Position numbers and translations under genes: made by a program. 33,408 nt of DNA from an uncultured Acidobacteriota bacterium (GTDB lineage Bacteria > Acidobacteriota > Terriglobia > Bryobacterales > Bryobacteraceae). Every line of letters starts with the position of its first letter. Within the stretch, counting starts at the first letter, position 1. The DNA lies in assembly GCA_902825945.1 (NCBI GenBank), contig CADECY010000106.1:1-33408 (forward strand). Direction: 5' to 3'. This document shows, one piece after another, positions 23,719 to 33,267 of the stretch. The notes beneath the pieces were generated by a model. That model searched no databases, was not told the DNA's origin, and saw only the letters and a list, made by a program, of their open reading frames with translations.

Positions 23719-25055
23719 CGCGCGAACGCTGCCAGGAGTTGTTCGAGATCGCGCACGGCGAAGCGCGGAGGCTGGGCGTCAGCGGCCTCGAAGTGCTCGT
23801 GCATGAAGGCGCGGAATCACTGACGCGGTTCGCCAACAACGCGATCCATCAGAATGTCGCCGAACGCGGGCTCGGCATGAGCATTCGTCCGCAGGAGGGA
23901 CATCGCACGGCACGCGCCGAGACCAACCGCATGGATCGCGATTCGATTCGCGCGGCGGTGGGTGAAGCGATTGCGATCATGCGAGCCCGCGAGGAAGATC
24001 CGGCGCTGCTGCCGATGGCGGAGGCCGCCGCGATCGAGCCCGTGGACCGCTTCAGCGCTGCGACGGAATCGTGCTCACCGATGGATCGCGCGCGGAAGGT
24101 GGCGGAGGCGATCGCCGTGGCCGAATCGGCGGGACAGACCGCCGCGGGTATCTTCTCGACCGAATTCGCCACCGATGCCCTGATCAATTCGAACGGTGTG
24201 TTTGCGATGCACTCGCAAACGATGTCGGTCTTTTCGATCACCGCAATCGATGGCGCGGGCTCGGGGTGGGCCAAGGCCTCGGCCGTGGACGTGGCGCGGC
24301 TCGATCCGATCGCGCTCGCTCGAACGGCGTCACGGAAGGCCAAGCTCTCGCGCGAGCCGAAAGAGATCGAGCCCGGCCGCTTCACCGTGATCCTCGAACC
24401 TGCCGCGGTGCTCGATCTTGTGGGCCAGATGTTCCCCGACTTCAGCGGGACCGCGATCGAGGATCAGCGCAGTTTTCTCACCGATCGTTTGGGCGCCGAA
24501 TTGTTCGGATCGAACATCACGATCCACGATGACGTGCGCCATCCCCTGCAGGCGGGCACGCCGTTCGATGGCGAAGGTGTTCCGCGGCAGCGGCTAACGC
24601 TCGTCGATCGCGGCGTCCCCACCGAAATCTGTTGGTCGCGGAACGCGGCGGCGCGGAACGGCAAAGCAGCGACCGGACATGGATTGCCGCTTCCGAACGA
24701 GATCGGTGAAACTCCAATGAATATCGTGATCGCGGGTGGCGAGACTCCAGTCGAAGAAATGGTGCGATCCACTGAACGCGGAATCTGGGTCACACGCCTT
24801 TGGTACATCCGCGAAGTGGACCCGTATGAAAAGATCATGACCGGCATGACGCGCGACGGCACATTCCTAGTCGAGAACGGTGAGCCCGTTTGCGCGGTGC
24901 GGAACTTCCGATTCAATCAAGGATTGATCGAATTGTTATCGAACGTCGAGATGCTGGGACCGGTGGTTCGCGCGAGCGGCGAAGAGACGTTCGACATGGT
25001 GGTGCCCGCGATGAAGGTGAACGGATTCCACTTCAACGAGGTGACGAAGTTCTGA
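23712..25055 (+). CDS. tldE: TldE/PmbA-family protein
   Basis: A 447-aa protein with GTG start at 23712, 7 bp inside the end of tldD and preceded by GGTGGAGG. It has the TldD/PmbA fold but no HExxxH motif, as expected for the non-catalytic TldE/PmbA partner. Typical segments are LSREPKEIEPGRFTVILEPAAVLDLV, LTLVDRGVPTEICWSRNAAARNGKAATGHG and the C-terminal NFRFNQGLIELLSNVEMLGPVVRASGEET. The stop TGA overlaps the ATG of the next ATPase gene by one base, so the protease pair and the ATPase/TOPRIM pair are likely co-translated. Confidence 0.92.
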   Translation: MLTRERCQELFEIAHGEARRLGVSGLEVLVHEGAESLTRFANNAIHQNVAERGLGMSIRPQEGHRTARAETNRMDRDSIRAAVGEAIAIMRAREEDPALLPMAEAAAIEPVDRFSAATESCSPMDRARKVAEAIAVAESAGQTAAGIFSTEFATDALINSNGVFAMHSQTMSVFSITAIDGAGSGWAKASAVDVARLDPIALARTASRKAKLSREPKEIEPGRFTVILEPAAVLDLVGQMFPDFSGTAIEDQRSFLTDRLGAELFGSNITIHDDVRHPLQAGTPFDGEGVPRQRLTLVDRGVPTEICWSRNAAARNGKAATGHGLPLPNEIGETPMNIVIAGGETPVEEMVRSTERGIWVTRLWYIREVDPYEKIMTGMTRDGTFLVENGEPVCAVRNFRFNQGLIELLSNVEMLGPVVRASGEETFDMVVPAMKVNGFHFNEVTKF

Positions 25056-26245
25056 TGATCACGAAGGTCGCGGTTCGGGGCTTCAAGTCGCTGGAGGATG
25101 CCGAGGTCGAACTCGGAGTGTTGAACGTGTTCGTCGGCGCGAACGGCTCGGGGAAGACGAACCTCTTGGAAGCCATCGGAGTCTTGTCAGCCGCCGCGGA
25201 TGGCAAAGTGAACGATCAAATGCTCCTGCAGCGCGGCGTCCGCCCAGGAGTTCCGAAGCTGTACAAGTCATCGTTTGCGCACTCCGCGAAGGCGATTCTG
25301 AAGCACATCTATTTCAGTGCGGCGTCGCCGGAATCTCACTACGATGTGTCGCTTCACAATCCGCTCGAGAACCCGGAACCGCAATGGCGCTTCAAAACGG
25401 AGCTACTGGAGAGCGCGGGCCGCAAGATCGCGAGCCGTGGTCCCAACATGAAGGAGAACCCGAACACCGAAAGCGGACTTGCGGCGTTGAAGGCGGCGGA
25501 CCTGAGGGATGACGATCCTGCCCTCGAGTTTCTGCGGCGCCTACGCGGTTACGCGATCTTCACGCCAGCCACGGCGGTTCTGCGTGGTGTCGCCCCTGAG
25601 ACGCAGCCGAGACAACCCGTCGGGCTTTCTGGCGGACGGCTACCGGACGGGGTGCATGAACTGCTCGCGGCCCGTGCGAATGCTAATCTCGCGGGCAGGG
25701 TTTGCGCGGAGATCGTAACCCTGATCGGCTGGGCGGGGAGCTTTGGCGCCGCGCCGTCGAGTTCGCTTCGCTTGTCTCCCTCGGCGAGTGCGTCGGCCAA
25801 AGTCGTCAAGTTTCTCGACCGCCACATGCGGCCCAAGCGCAACGTACTCTCGGGCTTCGACGCCAGCGAGGGAGCGCTTCTCGTGCTGTTTCTCGCGGTG
25901 CTCGCCGCCCATCCGAAGGCACCACTGTTCTGCGCGATCGACAACGCCGACCATGGCTTGAATCCAGGGCTTGCCAAGTCGCTCATGCAACACTTCGCCG
26001 CGTGGCTGCTCGAGAGCAATAGAGGACAGCAGGTGCTGATCACGAGCCACAATCCAGCCGTTCTCGACGGTCTCCCGCTTCAAGATGATCGAGTTCGCCT
26101 CTTTACCGTCGATCGGGACAACCATGGAAAGACTCGAGTCCGCCGCGTTCCGGTTGATCAGAAGCTCCTCGACCGCGCCAAGCAAGGCTGGACTCTTTCC
26201 CGCCTCTGGACCAACGGCTTGATCGGAGGCATGCCGGATGTCTGA
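25055..26245 (+). CDS. ABC-type AAA ATPase (AAA_21/OLD-like) of candidate defence pair
   Basis: A 396-aa ATPase of the SMC/RecF-like class used in OLD, RloA and similar systems. It opens ITKVAVRGFKSLEDAEVELG with Walker A GANGSGKT (28-35). Signature-like SGFDASEG lies at 266-273 and the switch histidine in TSHNP at 332. Walker B is LFCAIDNADHGLNP (291-304): the usual catalytic glutamate after Asp296 is Asn297, a feature I recall from a subfamily with DN..ALNPRLA in this place, so it may be normal there. The C-terminal tail QGWTLSRLWTNGLIGGMPDV is also subfamily-like. There is no built-in TOPRIM or nuclease domain; a separate TOPRIM-like gene overlaps the end by 8 bp. Its ATG overlaps the tldE stop. 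Confidence 0.88.
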   Translation: MITKVAVRGFKSLEDAEVELGVLNVFVGANGSGKTNLLEAIGVLSAAADGKVNDQMLLQRGVRPGVPKLYKSSFAHSAKAILKHIYFSAASPESHYDVSLHNPLENPEPQWRFKTELLESAGRKIASRGPNMKENPNTESGLAALKAADLRDDDPALEFLRRLRGYAIFTPATAVLRGVAPETQPRQPVGLSGGRLPDGVHELLAARANANLAGRVCAEIVTLIGWAGSFGAAPSSSLRLSPSASASAKVVKFLDRHMRPKRNVLSGFDASEGALLVLFLAVLAAHPKAPLFCAIDNADHGLNPGLAKSLMQHFAAWLLESNRGQQVLITSHNPAVLDGLPLQDDRVRLFTVDRDNHGKTRVRRVPVDQKLLDRAKQGWTLSRLWTNGLIGGMPDV

Positions 26246-26903
26246 TCCTTTGCGGATCGGGCTTGTTTCCGAAGGCATCACGGACCGCGTGGTGATCGAG
26301 GCCGCGGTCCGTTCCATGATCGGCGCAGAGCCGTACATCATGAGCCAGTTGCAACCAGAGGAGAGCGTCGCATTCACGGGCGGAGGCGAGGCAGGACCAT
26401 TCGGGGGCGGATGGAAGGGCGTCCGCAAGTGGTGCCTCAGCTCCGCCGAACGATCGGGTGGGGAGTTCAGTGAGGACCCACTCTTCCTTACGTTCGACGC
26501 CTTGATTCTGCATCTCGATGTCGATGTGACGGGCGAGAACGATTTCGCCGCGGAGTTCGTTACCCAAGACGCAGCGGGAGTCCGGTCGATGCTACTCGCG
26601 TGGACCGGCTCTCACCAGTGCCCGCCTCGAGTGGTCCTTTGCACCCCATCGATGAGCACGGAAGCGTGGGTGATGAAGATGTTCTTTCCGAGCGACGGCG
26701 AGATGAAACGGATCGGCTGGGAGGCCCACCCGAATCCAGAGGCGCGGCTCGCTCAGCAACCGAAGAAGTCGCGATTCGGAAAGCACTTCAAAGACTATGC
26801 TTCGCGCGCTGAGGTCATGAAGAACGAATGGCCACGCGTGGCGGAGGCGCTGTCCATGGCGAAGCTGTTTCGCGACGACTTCGCGCGAGCTGTCGCGATC
26901 TGA
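26238..26903 (+). CDS. TOPRIM-like (DUF4276-like) partner of the AAA ATPase
   Basis: A 221-aa soluble protein starting MSDPLRIGLVSEGITDRVVIEAAV. Glu12 in the first strand-loop and Asp94-Val-Asp96 in ALILHLDVDVTGEND give the E...DxD pattern of TOPRIM nucleases such as OLD-family and DUF4276 proteins. Later CTPSMSTEAWVMKMFFP resembles the DUF4276-type segment with a conserved Glu. The start overlaps the ATPase end by 8 bp, so the two are made together. By analogy with split ATPase/TOPRIM or ATPase/nuclease defence systems this would be the effector, but family membership is from motifs only. It ends 9 bp before the convergent NHL gene. Confidence 0.75.
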   Translation: MSDPLRIGLVSEGITDRVVIEAAVRSMIGAEPYIMSQLQPEESVAFTGGGEAGPFGGGWKGVRKWCLSSAERSGGEFSEDPLFLTFDALILHLDVDVTGENDFAAEFVTQDAAGVRSMLLAWTGSHQCPPRVVLCTPSMSTEAWVMKMFFPSDGEMKRIGWEAHPNPEARLAQQPKKSRFGKHFKDYASRAEVMKNEWPRVAEALSMAKLFRDDFARAVAI

Positions 26904-26912
26904 CCGGATGGC

Positions 26913-27827
26913 TCAAACAATAGGCGGCAGCCTGTGCAACGTCCGCGAGTAGTCCGGAGCCTCGCCCCGCCGCCCGCCCGCTGACCAGACGACCTCCGCC
27001 ATCCAAATCCAGCCGTCGCGATCGAGCCAGATGTCGTGCGGCGCATAGAAGCCAGCGTCAATCCGGTGCAGCAGCTTGCCATCATGATCGAACACACTGA
27101 TACGCCCGGCGGGCGGGCGCGGTGAACCCATCCACGGCCAGAGTCCGGCGACGGTGCCGAGCTCAGTGACGTACAAGCGGCCATCCTGGGCAACGTAGAT
27201 GTCGGTAGGGCGGACGACATTGGTCCAACTATCGAGGTAGCGCCCGTCGCGATCGAAGAACGACAGCCGGCTATTCTCGCGATCAGCGACGATCACGCGA
27301 TCACGCAGATCGTAGGCGATTCCGTGCGGCACGTTGAACTGGCCCGGGCCCGCGCCGGGCGCGCCCCACGTCGCGATCAACTTACCATCCGCGGAGAATC
27401 GGTGCACCGCCGCGTTGCCGTAGCCATCGCAGACGTAGATTTCGCCGTCGCGGCCGAGCGCGACGTTGGTCGGGTAGTGGAATGGTCCGCCCGCGTGCGC
27501 GATCTGGCGATAGTCGAAATCGCGCATGCCGGTTTCGGATGCAACGCCTGGCGTGCCGAGCGTCAGGAGCAGCTTGCCCTCTGGCGAATACTTGTAGACG
27601 GCGTGCCCGAAGTCGTCCGTCAGGAAGACCGAATCATCTTCGGCGATCGTAATACCGTGCGGACGCTCGAATGTCGCGTCCCAGGCTTCGACAAATTCGC
27701 CGGAGGCCGTGTAGACCTGCAACTGCTTTGGTCCGCGGCCATGGACGAGGACGCGATTTCGCGAGTCCACGGCAACGCCGACGGCTTCCACGAACTCGAG
27801 ACCTGCCGGAGTTTGGATCGGGTTCAT
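26913..27827 (-). CDS. NHL-repeat six-bladed beta-propeller protein
   Basis: A 304-aa protein made of NHL-type blades: VGVAVDSRNRVLVHGRG, PHGITIAEDDSVFLTDDFGHAVYKYSPEGK, YPTNVALGRDGEIYVCDGYGNAAVHRFSADGK, PHGIAYDLRDRVIVADRENSRLSFFDRDGR, then PTDIYVAQDGRLYVTELG and PHDIWLDRDGWIWMAEVV. This is the layout of peptidyl-alpha-hydroxyglycine amidating-lyase-like propellers. No signal peptide is seen from this start, so location is uncertain. The start ATG overlaps the hydrolase stop by 4 bp, so the two genes form a pair. Substrate is unknown. Confidence 0.9.
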   Translation of the reverse strand: MNPIQTPAGLEFVEAVGVAVDSRNRVLVHGRGPKQLQVYTASGEFVEAWDATFERPHGITIAEDDSVFLTDDFGHAVYKYSPEGKLLLTLGTPGVASETGMRDFDYRQIAHAGGPFHYPTNVALGRDGEIYVCDGYGNAAVHRFSADGKLIATWGAPGAGPGQFNVPHGIAYDLRDRVIVADRENSRLSFFDRDGRYLDSWTNVVRPTDIYVAQDGRLYVTELGTVAGLWPWMGSPRPPAGRISVFDHDGKLLHRIDAGFYAPHDIWLDRDGWIWMAEVVWSAGGRRGEAPDYSRTLHRLPPIV

Positions 27828-28642
27828 TCAGCGATTTTCCTCAACCATCCGTTGATCTCCATCCATTCGCGCATACGTTCGGGCCACGAGTCAACGGGAA
27901 GGCCCTTCTTGCTGATGCCGAATCCGTGTCCGCCCTTAGAATAAATGTGAGCCTCGGCGGGAATGCCGGCGCGCTTTAGCGCATCGACGATCGTGGTCGC
28001 GCGCGTAACGGGAACAGTAGGGTCGTCGTAGGCGTGGACGAGGAAGACGGGCGGCGTGTTCGGGACGAACTCGACGGGCTCTGGCGCCGAGCCATAGAAG
28101 ATCCCTAGGAAGGCCGGGCGCGTCGCGGCGTCGAAGTGCAGGCCGAGATTCGCGGTCAAGTGGCCGCCCGCGGAGAAGCCCATGAATCCGATCCGCGCGG
28201 GATCGATACGCCACTCCGAGGCGTGCGCTCTCACCATCTTCATCGCCTGCAGGGCATCTTCGAGCGCCCGCGCTTCCGTACGAGGCCGTAATCGCTTCGC
28301 CTGGTCCGCCGGCGTATCGACAGGCTGCACTCGATACTCGAGCAGAATCCCGGCGACACCGAAACCAGTGAACCACTTCGCCACGCCGTGGCCTTCCTTG
28401 TCGATGGTCAGATGACGATAGCCGCCGCCCGGCGCGACGATCACGGCGGTGCCGGTTGCCTTCGCTGGATCGGGCAAATGCACGGTAATCGAAGGTTGGT
28501 TCACTCCACGCGTACGGCGTTCGCCATCGGCGCCCTTCTCGGTGACGGCGGTGGAAGGGCCGGAGTCCGGCCAGAGTTTCATGACGATCGGCGCCGCCGC
28601 GGCGGAACCGGCCGCGATGAGGACGGCTGCAAGGATGCGCAT
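27824..28642 (-). CDS. Exported alpha/beta hydrolase, acetyl-esterase-like
   Basis: A 272-aa protein with signal peptide MRILAAVLIAAGSAAAAP from the ATG at 28642. The fold is an esterase of the BD-FAE/acetyl-xylan-esterase-like group: oxyanion loop VIVAPGGGYRHL, nucleophile Ser in GFMGFSAGGHL, acid Asp in HAYDDPTVP, and His in GGHGFG. These enzymes often remove acetyl groups from plant polysaccharides. It is followed by the NHL propeller gene with an ATGA overlap. The start is divergent from the SNF2 gene, 37 bp apart. Longer frames upstream run into that gene and lack a signal peptide at their start. Confidence 0.9.
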   Translation of the reverse strand: MRILAAVLIAAGSAAAAPIVMKLWPDSGPSTAVTEKGADGERRTRGVNQPSITVHLPDPAKATGTAVIVAPGGGYRHLTIDKEGHGVAKWFTGFGVAGILLEYRVQPVDTPADQAKRLRPRTEARALEDALQAMKMVRAHASEWRIDPARIGFMGFSAGGHLTANLGLHFDAATRPAFLGIFYGSAPEPVEFVPNTPPVFLVHAYDDPTVPVTRATTIVDALKRAGIPAEAHIYSKGGHGFGISKKGLPVDSWPERMREWMEINGWLRKIAE

Positions 28643-28679
28643 CCCAGCCAGGATATCGCGACAAGGTAAGCTGGAGGAG

Positions 28680-31600
28680 TTGAAGACTCTCATTTCGCCG
28701 CGGGTGGCCTTTTTCTTTTCGAAGGACAGCCGGCACACGGGCGGCAATCTTTATAACAACCGCGCCTGCCGGATCCAGTTCGGCGACAACAGAACGGTCC
28801 ACGCGGAAGTGGGCACCGGCAAGTACAACGAAGAGGTCTTCGTCGAACGGACCGGGCGCGCGCTCCACGCCGAGTGCACCTGCGATGGCTTCGAACTGCA
28901 TGGCGAATGCCCGCATGTGTGGGCCGCTCTCCTGGTGTCCGACGATCGCAGCTTTTTGCAGGGCGATGGCTCCAGCGGACCGCTGAGTCTGCACGTCGTC
29001 GCCACTTCGGAGGCGGCCAAGAAAATAGGGCGGGACACGCCGGCGCCCAAAGCGGCGGCTCCTCCGCCACCGCCTCCTCCTCCGCGAATTCCCGAATGGA
29101 AGAAGCGGCTCGAAAAGCTCGCCGAGAAGACCCGCTACGCTCAGCCCCGATACGAACCGTGGCCCAGCACTCGCCAACTCATCTACGCGGTTGCGCCCCG
29201 CGCGAGCGAAATCTCCGGATTTCTCACGCTGAACCTGTTCTCGCAAGACGCCCGAAAGACCGGCGGCTGGACCAAGCTCAAGGCGGCGCGTGTCCGAAAG
29301 GACAACGTCGAGTCGATGCCCGACGCGCCCGACCGCCGCATCCTCGCGCTACTAATGGGAGGGCGGTCCGCTTACGACTACACCTACGAAATCGGTGACG
29401 CGATTCGTGTTACCCGTGAACTGGCTTCGCTCGTCTTTCCACTGATCATCGAGACGGGGCGCGGAGCGATCGCCGAATCAGCCGAAGTGGAGGAACCGAA
29501 ACCACTCGGATGGGACAGCGGCGAACCGTGGACATTCCGCATGGAGATGACCTCGCGCGGCGAGACTCATCAGCTCTCGGGATACCTCGGGCGCGGAGAA
29601 GATCAGGTAGCACTCGGAGATCCCGAAGCGATTCTGCCCGGCTTCTTCTTCCACCGCGGAACCGTTTGCCGCTTCGACGATCGCGGCGCGATGAACTGGT
29701 TGAAGGCGCTCCGGGAGGGCGGGAATATCGCGGTTCGCGGTAACGAGTTCGAGGAGTTCGTTCCTCTGTTGCTAGACATTCCCGGGGTCCCATTGGCCGA
29801 TGTCGCGGGCTCGCTGCGGATGGAAGAGGTTCAAGCGGAAGCCAAGCCGTATCTTCTCGTCGAGAAGAAGACGCAGTGGAACCGCGAGCGGCTGGAGGCA
29901 AACGTCTTCGCGCAATACGGCGACTTGCGCGCCAACGTGCGGGAGTGGCGCGATCTCGTGGTCTCGCGAGATCGCAAGACCTTCGTGCGGCGCGCCGCGG
30001 AGACCGAGCAGCGGATGATTGAGCGGTTCGAATCCTTTGGTCTCGCGTTGCGCGACCCTTCGACGATTTCCGGTCCGCAGATCTGGGAGATGCCGACAAC
30101 GAAGCTGCCTGGCATCACGCGCGACCTGCTGGCCGAGGGATGGGCCGTTCAAGCCGAAGGCCAGCTATTCCGCCGTGCTTCCTCGTGGAGCGCGGAAGTG
30201 ACTTCGGGCATCGACTGGTTCGGCGTGCAGGGCGAGGCCGACTTCGACGGAGTCAAGGTTCGGTTCCCAGAACTTCTGTCGGCGATCCGTTCCGGGAAGA
30301 AGATGGTGCAACTCGGCGACGGCACGTTCGGAATGCTGCCAGAGGAGTGGATCGCCAATCTCGGCATTCTGGCGGGAACCGGTTCACTTGCCGAGGATGA
30401 AGTCCGGTTCAAGAAGAATCAGGTAGGGCTTCTCGACGCGCTGTTGGCGGCGCGCCCGGAGGTCCAATTCGCGGAAGCGTTCGTCGTGGCGCGCGATCAA
30501 CTGCTCCGATTCCAAGGAATCGAACCCACTGAGCAGCCGGCGAATTTCCATGGCGAGTTGCGCGGCTATCAGAAAGAAGGTCTCGGCTGGTTGAACTTCC
30601 TGCGGGAGTTCGGCTTCGGTGGATGCCTCGCCGACGACATGGGCGTGGGCAAGACTCCGCAGGTCCTGGCCCTGCTCGAAGGACGCCGCGAGGCGCGGGC
30701 GAAGGGCGACAAGGTTCCGCCGTCGCTCGTGGTGATGCCGAAGTCGCTGGTGTTCAACTGGAAGTCGGAAGCCACGCGCTTCACTCCGGACTTGAGCGTG
30801 CTCGACTACACGGGCCTGCTGCGGGACCCCGGACAGATCGAAAAATCCGATGTCGTGCTGACAACGTACGGCACGCTCCGGCGCGATATCGCCACGTTCC
30901 TCGACTATGAGTTCGACTACGCGATCCTCGACGAAGCGCAGGCGGTGAAGAATCCGAACACGGATGCCGCCAAGGCGGTGCGGCTGATCAAGTCGAATCA
31001 CCGGCTCGTCATGACCGGTACTCCGGTCGAGAACCATCTCGGCGACCTCTGGAGCCTGTTCGAGTTCTTGAACCCGGGCATGCTCGGGAGTTCGCGGATC
31101 TTCCAGGGAGCGGGCGCGCTGCGCAACCCCACTGAAGAGACCCGCACCATGCTCTCGAAGGCACTTCGTCCGTTTATCCTGCGCCGGACCAAACAGCAGG
31201 TGGCCAAGGAACTGCCCGAGAAGATCGAGCAGACGCTCTATTGCGAACTCGACACCGAGCAGCGGCGGCTCTACAACGAACTGCGCGATCACTACCGCGC
31301 GCGCTTGTTGAAGCGCGTGACCGACGCGGGACTGCAGAAGTCGAAGATCCAGGTTCTCGAGGCGTTGTTGCGGCTGCGCCAGGCGGCGTGCCATCCAGCC
31401 CTGATCGACGCCAAACACCGAGGCTCGGCGAGCGCGAAGTTCGACGCGCTGATGCCGCAATTGGTCGAGGTGATCGAGGATCACAAGGTGATCGTGTTCT
31501 CGCAGTTCACCAGTCTGCTGGCGCTGCTGCGCAAGGAACTCGAAGACGCCAAGATCGGCTACGAGTATCTCGATGGGCAAACGAGCGACCGCGAGACACC

Positions 31601-31934
31601 GGTGAGGCGGTTTCAGAACGAGCCGGATTCGCGGGTGTTCCTCATCAGCCTCAAGGCTGGCGGCGTCGGATTGAATCTGACAGCGGCCGAGTACGTGTTC
31701 CTGCTCGACCCCTGGTGGAATCCGGCGGTCGAGATGCAGGCGATCGACCGCGCTCACCGGATCGGCCAGACGCGCACGGTGTTCGCCTACCGGCTAATCG
31801 CCAAGGACACGGTGGAAGAAAAGGTGCTCGCGCTGCAGGAGTCCAAGCGCGATCTCGCCGACGCGATCATCAGCGCCGACAACAGCCTGATCCGCAAGTT
31901 GAGCCGCGACGATCTCGAATTGCTGCTGTCGTAA
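28680..31934 (+). CDS. SNF2-family helicase with N-terminal SWIM zinc finger
   Basis: A protein of about 1084 aa starting at TTG (28680), five bases past a clear GGAGGAG ribosome-binding site; the frame is open further upstream but that part overlaps the divergent hydrolase. A SWIM finger CxCx8CxH is at residues 66-79. A proline-rich linker (APPPPPPPPRIP) precedes a long middle region. The SNF2 ATPase has ADDMGVGKT (about 650-658), DEAQ (about 750) and the C-terminal helicase lobe with VGLNLTAAEYVFLLDPWWNPAVEMQAIDRAHRIGQTR (about 1000-1030). Such bacterial Swi2/Snf2 proteins translocate on DNA or remodel RNA polymerase or DNA-bound complexes. No nuclease or methylase is adjacent, so a defence role is not indicated. 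Confidence 0.92.
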   Translation: MKTLISPRVAFFFSKDSRHTGGNLYNNRACRIQFGDNRTVHAEVGTGKYNEEVFVERTGRALHAECTCDGFELHGECPHVWAALLVSDDRSFLQGDGSSGPLSLHVVATSEAAKKIGRDTPAPKAAAPPPPPPPPRIPEWKKRLEKLAEKTRYAQPRYEPWPSTRQLIYAVAPRASEISGFLTLNLFSQDARKTGGWTKLKAARVRKDNVESMPDAPDRRILALLMGGRSAYDYTYEIGDAIRVTRELASLVFPLIIETGRGAIAESAEVEEPKPLGWDSGEPWTFRMEMTSRGETHQLSGYLGRGEDQVALGDPEAILPGFFFHRGTVCRFDDRGAMNWLKALREGGNIAVRGNEFEEFVPLLLDIPGVPLADVAGSLRMEEVQAEAKPYLLVEKKTQWNRERLEANVFAQYGDLRANVREWRDLVVSRDRKTFVRRAAETEQRMIERFESFGLALRDPSTISGPQIWEMPTTKLPGITRDLLAEGWAVQAEGQLFRRASSWSAEVTSGIDWFGVQGEADFDGVKVRFPELLSAIRSGKKMVQLGDGTFGMLPEEWIANLGILAGTGSLAEDEVRFKKNQVGLLDALLAARPEVQFAEAFVVARDQLLRFQGIEPTEQPANFHGELRGYQKEGLGWLNFLREFGFGGCLADDMGVGKTPQVLALLEGRREARAKGDKVPPSLVVMPKSLVFNWKSEATRFTPDLSVLDYTGLLRDPGQIEKSDVVLTTYGTLRRDIATFLDYEFDYAILDEAQAVKNPNTDAAKAVRLIKSNHRLVMTGTPVENHLGDLWSLFEFLNPGMLGSSRIFQGAGALRNPTEETRTMLSKALRPFILRRTKQQVAKELPEKIEQTLYCELDTEQRRLYNELRDHYRARLLKRVTDAGLQKSKIQVLEALLRLRQAACHPALIDAKHRGSASAKFDALMPQLVEVIEDHKVIVFSQFTSLLALLRKELEDAKIGYEYLDGQTSDRETPVRRFQNEPDSRVFLISLKAGGVGLNLTAAEYVFLLDPWWNPAVEMQAIDRAHRIGQTRTVFAYRLIAKDTVEEKVLALQESKRDLADAIISADNSLIRKLSRDDLELLLS

Positions 31935-32017
31935 AAGCGCGCGTTTGTTATCCTGGTAGTTTCAAACAATTTCTGGGACGTCCGTCCCGCTCCCCCCACA
32001 CAAACAGCCAGAGGTTT

Positions 32018-32763
<746 letters not shown>

Positions 32764-32772
32764 GGCTGGCGG

Positions 32773-33267
32773 ATGCGTGTGCTCGGCATCGATTGCGGAT
32801 CGGAGCGGACCGGATACGGCGTGATCGAGAGCGACGGGCGCGCGCATTCCATTCTCGCGGCGGGGACGATTCGCACCAATCCGGCGCACACGTTCGGTGC
32901 AAGGCTGGCGGTGATCGCGCGCGGATTGCGCGACGTAATCACCGCCAATGGGCCCGAGGAAGCGGCGGTGGAGGAAGTGTTCCACGCGGCGAACGCGAAG
33001 TCAGCGTTGAAGCTCGCGCACGTCCGCGGTGTCGCACTGTTGGCGCTCGCCGAGAACGAGATCCCGTATGCGGAGTATTCGCCATTGACGGTCAAGCAGA
33101 GCGTGGTGGGGCACGGGCGCGCGGAAAAGGAGCAGGTGCAGTTCATGGTGCGGATGCTACTGGGAGATCGTGTGCCGGTGAAAGAGCCCGATGCTTGCGA
33201 CGCGTTGGCGGTAGCGGTGTGTCACGCGGCGCGGCGCAGTTGGACCGTCAAGGTGGTGGCGTCATGA
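32773..33267 (+). CDS. ruvC: Crossover junction endodeoxyribonuclease RuvC
   Basis: A 164-aa Holliday-junction resolvase. Acidic active-site residues are Asp7 (LGIDCGSERTGYG), Glu in AVEEVFHAANAKSALKLAHVRG, and the Asp pair in PDACDALAVAVCH. Length is normal. A GAGGCTGG ribosome-binding site lies in the 9-bp gap after yebC. The stop overlaps the next start (ATGA). ruvA is not the next gene. Confidence 0.97.
   Translation: MRVLGIDCGSERTGYGVIESDGRAHSILAAGTIRTNPAHTFGARLAVIARGLRDVITANGPEEAAVEEVFHAANAKSALKLAHVRGVALLALAENEIPYAEYSPLTVKQSVVGHGRAEKEQVQFMVRMLLGDRVPVKEPDACDALAVAVCHAARRSWTVKVVAS

Noticed and set aside
27936..29246. 436-codon minus-strand frame running from the hydrolase into the SNF2 gene
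   Set aside because: It overlaps two well-supported genes in other frames and its composition is that of an out-of-frame translation.
30384..31757. 457-codon open frame on the minus strand inside the helicase gene
   Set aside because: Its sequence mirrors the conserved SNF2 coding frame. It has no ribosome-binding site or family motif and is an antisense shadow.
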